Under the pieces are notes generated by a model. It did not search any database and was not told the origin of the DNA. It was given only the letters and a program-made list of their open reading frames with translations. 64,000 bases of DNA from Streptomyces sp. S.PNR 29 (lineage in GTDB: Bacteria; Actinomycetota; Actinomycetes; Streptomycetales; Streptomycetaceae): assembly GCF_030386795.1 (NCBI RefSeq), contig NZ_JANUQM010000002.1, positions 62,001-126,000 of the forward strand, read 5' to 3'. Shown piece by piece: positions 60,069-64,000 of this stretch (position 1 is its first letter; every line of letters begins with the position of its first letter). A program made the position numbers and the translations under genes.

Positions 60069-61466
60069 CTAACCGCCGGTGCGGTCCAGCGTCCGCAGCA
60101 GCGTCCGTTCGGCCGCTGTCAACGGCGGCTCCGTCGCCGGCGGGAGGGCAGAGCCGGTGAGCGTGGCCAGGACGGCGCCCGGCCGGAGCAGGCGTTCCGG
60201 GCCCGTGCGCAGGCTGGTCAGGTCCCACACGGCGGCGGCCGCGCCGTAGGAGCCGGTGGCCGCCTTCATCACGCGGCGCGTGTACGCGGTGACGAGGCGG
60301 TCGGCGGTGCTCGGCCGTCCGCCACGCACCCCGGGATAGAGGACGTCCTGGCTGACCGCCATGGCCCAGGCCGCGTCGACCGACCGGGCGGCCCCGCGCT
60401 GCACGCGGCGGGCGAGCCGGGGCGCGGCCGGATCGGTGCGCCGCAGCTCCCGGGCGAGCACCCGGGCGCCGAGCGCGGCCACCGACATGCCCTGCCCGTA
60501 GGCCGGGTTGAACGTGGCCAGCGCGTCGCCGAGGACGACGAACCCCTCGGGCCAGTGCGGGGCCTTCTCCAGATAGCGCCGGACGTTGCTGGTGCTGCGG
60601 CTGATGTGCACGTCGGTGAGGGGTTCGGCGCCGGAGATCAGGCGGCCCACGATGGGGTCCGGCAGGTCGAGGGTGTAGCGCAGGAAGCCGTCCGGGTCGG
60701 CCGGCGGCTCGCCGCCCCGCGTGCCGGCGAGGCTGACCATCCAGCGGCCGCCCTCGATGGGCAGCACCATCCCGCTGCGGCCCGGCCGCGACACGTACGG
60801 GTTGGCCTGCACGATCGTCAGCGGAAACCGTTCGGCGCCCTCGGGCGTGCGGTAGACGCGGGTGGCGTTGACGAGGCCGGAGTCGACGGTCCGTTCGCGG
60901 ATGCCGGACACCCCGAGCGCGGCCAGCCACGTCATGACCCGCGACCCGCGTCCACTCGCGTCGACGACGAGATCGGCGTCGAGTGCCGTTTCACCGGCGG
61001 TCGTCGAGACCCGTACGCCGCGGACGCGCCTCGCCGTGCCCGTCAGTTCCAGCGCCCGCGCCTTGCGGAGCTCGACCCCCGTCCCCGCCAGCACGGCGAC
61101 CCGTACCGCCCAGTCCAGCAGCGCCCGGCTGCAGGTCATCATGCGGGGCCCCTCCCGACGCCAGCGCCGGAACCAGCCCTCGGGGGTGAGGGCGACCATG
61201 CCCGAGCTGAGGGATATCTCGCGGGCGCCGGCGGCGAGCAGGTGCTCCCGCATGCTCACGCCCGGCACGAGGTCCTCCATGGCGTCCAGGCCCCCGGCCA
61301 TCAGCAGGTGCGCGTGGCGGCCCTGCGGCAGGCCCCTGCGGTGCTCCGGGCCGTCGGGCAGGTCGTCACGGTCCAGCACGATCACTTCGTCCACGGCCGT
61401 GGACAGGGCCGCCGCGGCCAGCATGCCGGCCAGCCCGGCACCGATGACGACAGCTCTACGCGACAT
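60069..61466 (-). CDS. FAD-dependent oxidoreductase/monooxygenase
   Basis: 465 residues with a Rossmann FAD site at the very start (AVVIGAGLAGMLAAAALSTA), LPQGRHAHLLMAGGLDAMED, VDASGRGSRVMTWLAALGVS and the second FAD motif VVLGDALATFNPAYGQGMSV. It resembles the squalene-epoxidase/halogenase-like flavoprotein group often annotated as oxidoreductase in Streptomyces. The redox substrate is unknown. It is downstream of two tandem MAB_1171c-family genes on the same strand, 14 bp from the nearer one, so they are probably one operon. Confidence 0.88.
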   Translation of the reverse strand: MSRRAVVIGAGLAGMLAAAALSTAVDEVIVLDRDDLPDGPEHRRGLPQGRHAHLLMAGGLDAMEDLVPGVSMREHLLAAGAREISLSSGMVALTPEGWFRRWRREGPRMMTCSRALLDWAVRVAVLAGTGVELRKARALELTGTARRVRGVRVSTTAGETALDADLVVDASGRGSRVMTWLAALGVSGIRERTVDSGLVNATRVYRTPEGAERFPLTIVQANPYVSRPGRSGMVLPIEGGRWMVSLAGTRGGEPPADPDGFLRYTLDLPDPIVGRLISGAEPLTDVHISRSTSNVRRYLEKAPHWPEGFVVLGDALATFNPAYGQGMSVAALGARVLARELRRTDPAAPRLARRVQRGAARSVDAAWAMAVSQDVLYPGVRGGRPSTADRLVTAYTRRVMKAATGSYGAAAAVWDLTSLRTGPERLLRPGAVLATLTGSALPPATEPPLTAAERTLLRTLDRTGG

Positions 61467-61480
61467 GGGGCTCCTCGGAA

Positions 61481-62668
61481 TCAGCCATGGGTCCAGCCAT
61501 GGGAGGCCTTCACCGTACCTTCACGTACGGCGGTGGCTGCGGGCGACAGCGCCAACGCCTGTGCCAGCTCGACCAGTCCGCTCGTGCCGCAGACCTCCGT
61601 GGCGTGGAGGCGGTACGTGCTCGGGCCGTCGGCGGGTTCCTCCCGGGCGGCGGCGCGGCGTGCGGCGTCGGCGAGCATGACCGCCTCCGCGGCGAGGCGC
61701 GCCTCGTGGGCGGAGCGGCCCGCGCGCAGGGCGGCGTCCCGGGCCCGCTCGCGGACCTTGTCGTCGAAGTACGGGGCGAGCGCCAGCAGGGCGTCATGGA
61801 TGGACACCTCACGCCACTGCAGCCGCGCCTGGGGAAGCTGCCACCACGCGGCGGGCGGCTTCGGGGCGGTGGACGCGAACCGCACGAGCAGCCACAGCGG
61901 TCCCAGCCGCCGGTAGTCGCGCAGCCCCCGCCAGTGCGCGACGGCCGTCGGCAGCAGCCGTGGCAGCACGAAGCCGGCGGAGCAGATCAGCGCGCCGAGC
62001 GAGGCCATGGGCGGCGCGACGCTCGTGGAGAGGAAGTCGAGGTCGTGGCCCGCCCAACGCGCCATCACCGCGGTGTACTTGGCGAACTGGAAACCCACCA
62101 CGTCCAGCGCCGCGCCGAGCAGGATCAGCCGCAGTCCGGTCCTGAGCAGGCCGGTGACCTCGCGGGCCCACTTCAGGCACACCGCGCACATCACCAGGGT
62201 CGCCGCGCTGTGCCCGAGCAGGTAGAGCAGGATCATCTCCCGCATGTACGGCGTGTTCGCGTAGTACGTGTCGAGATCGGTGAGCCGCTCGGTGTGCGCG
62301 TCCGCGCGCACGAACAGCACCACGATGGCGACGATCAGCAGGCCGTAGGCGGCGATGCTGCGCAGCGTCATGCGTCTGATCCGCGCCCGGGGACCGCCCC
62401 GCCAGTTGATCAGCAGGATGAGCAGCGAGCAGCTGTACGCGGAGAGCATGCCGTACGTCAGCGGGGCACCGAAGTTGGGAATGCCGGTGAGGTCGTTGAC
62501 GGCGGCCAGGGTCAGCGGAGCCGAGCACACGAAGACCACCGCGCCGAGGACGATCGCGACCACGGTGGACAGGGTCAGCGGATTGCGCAGGGCGGTGCTC
62601 GGCCGGCGCAGCAGCAGCGCGGCGGACAACGCCAGCACCGCGGCGGCCAGGTAGACGACGGGGTTCAT
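61481..62668 (-). CDS. MAB_1171c-family membrane protein, copy 1
   Basis: 395 residues. About seven hydrophobic helices in the first 250 (YLAAAVLALSAALLLRRPST, VVAIVLGAVVFVCSAPLTLA, YGLLIVAIVVLFVRADAHTE) are followed by a cytoplasmic domain with WREVSIHDALLALAPYFDDK and an alpha-helical tail. The motif TDLDTYYANTPYMREMILLY is shared with its neighbour. This is the MAB_1171c-family 'putative transporter' group; its function is not established. Confidence 0.8.
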   Translation of the reverse strand: MNPVVYLAAAVLALSAALLLRRPSTALRNPLTLSTVVAIVLGAVVFVCSAPLTLAAVNDLTGIPNFGAPLTYGMLSAYSCSLLILLINWRGGPRARIRRMTLRSIAAYGLLIVAIVVLFVRADAHTERLTDLDTYYANTPYMREMILLYLLGHSAATLVMCAVCLKWAREVTGLLRTGLRLILLGAALDVVGFQFAKYTAVMARWAGHDLDFLSTSVAPPMASLGALICSAGFVLPRLLPTAVAHWRGLRDYRRLGPLWLLVRFASTAPKPPAAWWQLPQARLQWREVSIHDALLALAPYFDDKVRERARDAALRAGRSAHEARLAAEAVMLADAARRAAAREEPADGPSTYRLHATEVCGTSGLVELAQALALSPAATAVREGTVKASHGWTHG

Positions 62669-62699
62669 GCCCCAGAACTCCGTTCGGTCGGCGTCCGGT

Positions 62700-63881
62700 T
62701 CATGCCGTGCCCGTCGTGGTGGTGCCGCGGGGTACCCGGGCGGCGGCGACGAGGGGCGAGGTGGCCAGCGCGTCGGCGATCCGCACGAGCGCGTCCGGCC
62801 CCGGCACCCGGTCCGGGAGCCGGTCGGCCTCGTCGAGAGGCGGCGCGCTCCGCCCCTGGCCGGCCTCGTCCCGGACGGCCGCGACGATCACGGCGGCCCA
62901 CGCGGTGGCCCCGGCCCGCTCCGGGTCGCCGGTGGCCCGCAGCGCGGCCTCCTGGGTCCGGTCGTACAGGTGCCGGTCGAAGTAGGCGTCCAGGTAGCTC
63001 AGTCCGTTGTGGATGCTGGTCTGCCGCCACACCAGCCGGGTGGTGGGGGAGGAGAGGCGCGGCCTGGGCAGCCGCAGGGAGCGGCGGGTGAGGACGTCGT
63101 CCAGTTCCCGCTCCAGCGGTTCGAGGCGCACGTACGTCCGCCGGGACTCCTGCCACTGCGTCACCCGGGGCCCCACCAGCGGGATCAGGACGCCCACGAC
63201 CGTCATCAGGGCGCCCAGCCCGGCCGCGGCCGGGGAGACGTCCGTGCCGAGCGCCGACCAGTCCCGCCCGCACCAGCGGGCTGTCACGGCGGCCAGTTTG
63301 GTCACGCTGTACCCGGCGTTGCACAGCGTCCCGATCCCCAGCACCGTCAGGCCCACGCGCAGCCGGCCCCGTACCTGACGGGCCCAGCGCAGCGAGGACA
63401 CCGTGGTGACGCTGACGGCGGCGAGGTGCCCGACCAGGTACAGCACGATCATCTCGGCGATGAACGGCGTGGTCGCGTAATAGGTGTCCAGATCGGTGCG
63501 GCGTTCCACGGGCGCGTCGCCCAGGGCGAACATGAGGGCGATACCGAGGACGACCAGCGCGTAGGCCCAGATCCAGCGGCGGGCGGTCCGGTGCACCCGC
63601 GGCCCGCCCCGCCAGTAGACGATCAGCACCTGGGAGGCTGCGCTGTAGGCGGTGATCGACGCGTACGTCAGCGGCGCGGCGAGGTTGGGCACGCCGCTGA
63701 GGCGGTTGACGGCCCCGACCGTGGGCGGGGCGCCGAGGAAGAAGCACAGGCCGGCCAGGCCCAGCACCGCGCAGATGGCGCGCAGGTAGGGGTCCTGCCG
63801 GTGCCGTATCAGATCCGGCGCCTTCACCACCAGGCCGAGCCACAGCACGGCACAGCTGATGTAGTTGATCAGACCGCTCAT
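62700..63881 (-). CDS. MAB_1171c-family membrane protein, copy 2
   Basis: 393 residues, paralogue of the next gene with the same layout: seven helices, TDLDTYYATTPFIAEMIVLY, then WRQTSIHNGLSYLDAYFDRH. The two copies share the 'TDLDTYYA..P...EMI.LY' and 'W R..SIH..L..L..YFD' boxes. Tandem duplication of a membrane protein beside a flavoprotein suggests a hetero-oligomer. Its ATG overlaps the stop of the gene at the right edge (ATGA). Confidence 0.82.
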   Translation of the reverse strand: MSGLINYISCAVLWLGLVVKAPDLIRHRQDPYLRAICAVLGLAGLCFFLGAPPTVGAVNRLSGVPNLAAPLTYASITAYSAASQVLIVYWRGGPRVHRTARRWIWAYALVVLGIALMFALGDAPVERRTDLDTYYATTPFIAEMIVLYLVGHLAAVSVTTVSSLRWARQVRGRLRVGLTVLGIGTLCNAGYSVTKLAAVTARWCGRDWSALGTDVSPAAAGLGALMTVVGVLIPLVGPRVTQWQESRRTYVRLEPLERELDDVLTRRSLRLPRPRLSSPTTRLVWRQTSIHNGLSYLDAYFDRHLYDRTQEAALRATGDPERAGATAWAAVIVAAVRDEAGQGRSAPPLDEADRLPDRVPGPDALVRIADALATSPLVAAARVPRGTTTTGTA

Positions 63882-64000
63882 CTTCGGGTCCCGCGGTAGT
63901 CGAGCGCGGCGCCGATGCGTCCGGCGAGGTCCTGTGCGTCGTCGCCCCGCGCCGCCAGAGCGGAGTCCGCCGAGGCCTCCAGCCAGGTGCGCAGCCGACG
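63878..64000 (-). CDS. C-terminal fragment of an unidentified gene
   Basis: Open from the window edge to a TGA at 63878, giving the last 40 residues: RRLRTWLEASADSALAARG, then DDAQDLAGRIGAALDYRGTR. Charged and helical with no recognisable motif. The stop overlaps the ATG of the membrane protein to its left, so it belongs to the same operon. In my memory, MAB_1171c genes are often preceded by HTH or ImmA/IrrE-type genes, but this fragment cannot show it. Confidence 0.6.
   Translation of the reverse strand, partial: RRLRTWLEASADSALAARGDDAQDLAGRIGAALDYRGTRR

Overview
The window is a 64 kb piece of an actinomycete chromosome, almost certainly Streptomyces. The evidence is the very high GC content with strong third-position GC bias, GTG starts, AGGAGG-type ribosome binding sites, ATGA-overlapping operons, and gene families typical of the genus (MbtH, MEDS/STAS modules, the Mbl/MurJ/matB neighbourhood, MAB_1171c-family membrane proteins). 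No integrase, transposase, IS element, CRISPR array, rRNA or origin was seen. The six-frame ORFs lying antisense to the large genes are GC-bias shadows and are omitted.

Layout. 1-9 kb: start of an ABC exporter half (cut by the left edge), an FGGY sugar kinase, a small YtxH-like protein, two identical tRNA-Asn genes and one CAU-anticodon tRNA, a frameshifted DUF418-type membrane protein, a complete ABC exporter, and a LuxR-type two-component pair. 9.2-19.2 kb: a compact biosynthetic operon of a dimodular NRPS (C-A-T-C-A-N-methyltransferase-T-TE), an acyl-CoA dehydrogenase and an MbtH protein. 19.6-21 kb: a small organoarsenical resistance locus, arsRC divergent from arsI, with two look-alike inverted-repeat operators. 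21-27 kb: a trypsin-like protease, a beta-propeller lipoprotein, a CDP-glycerol phosphotransferase and an L,D-transpeptidase, so mostly envelope functions. 27-29 kb: an anti-sigma/antagonist signalling module (STAS-ANTAR, STAS, MEDS-HATPase). 29-32 kb: Mbl and a MurJ-like flippase. 32-37.3 kb: a malonate-use operon (matB, matC, GntR regulator) with a fused carboxyltransferase in the place where a malonyl-CoA decarboxylase would be expected.

38-50.7 kb: a long, tightly overlapping leftward operon centred on a 1,468-residue AftD-like arabinofuranosyltransferase homologue. It is accompanied by GT4, two SAM methyltransferases, a condensation-like acyltransferase homologue, an EamA transporter, an UPF0434/Trm112 protein, an FkbM methyltransferase, a DUF3068 protein and a DUF2613 micro-protein. 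The gene content echoes the mycobacterial aftD neighbourhood, although Streptomyces is not known to make arabinogalactan. 50.6-53.3 kb: a PucR-type regulator and an LCAT-like lipase. 53.3-58.1 kb: a 1,611-residue caspase-like peptidase/STAND NTPase/TPR protein whose 3' end overlaps the start of the lipase gene, an arrangement that looks like a two-gene immune or cell-death unit. 58.3-60 kb: an IclR regulator and SMP-30 lactonase. 60-64 kb: an FAD oxidoreductase, two tandem MAB_1171c-family membrane proteins, and the C-terminal end of an unidentified gene at the right edge.

The two most promising candidates for undescribed biology are the caspase-NTPase-TPR plus lipase pair and the AftD-centred envelope glycan operon. 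All functional statements come from motif and family recognition by eye; no database search was run.
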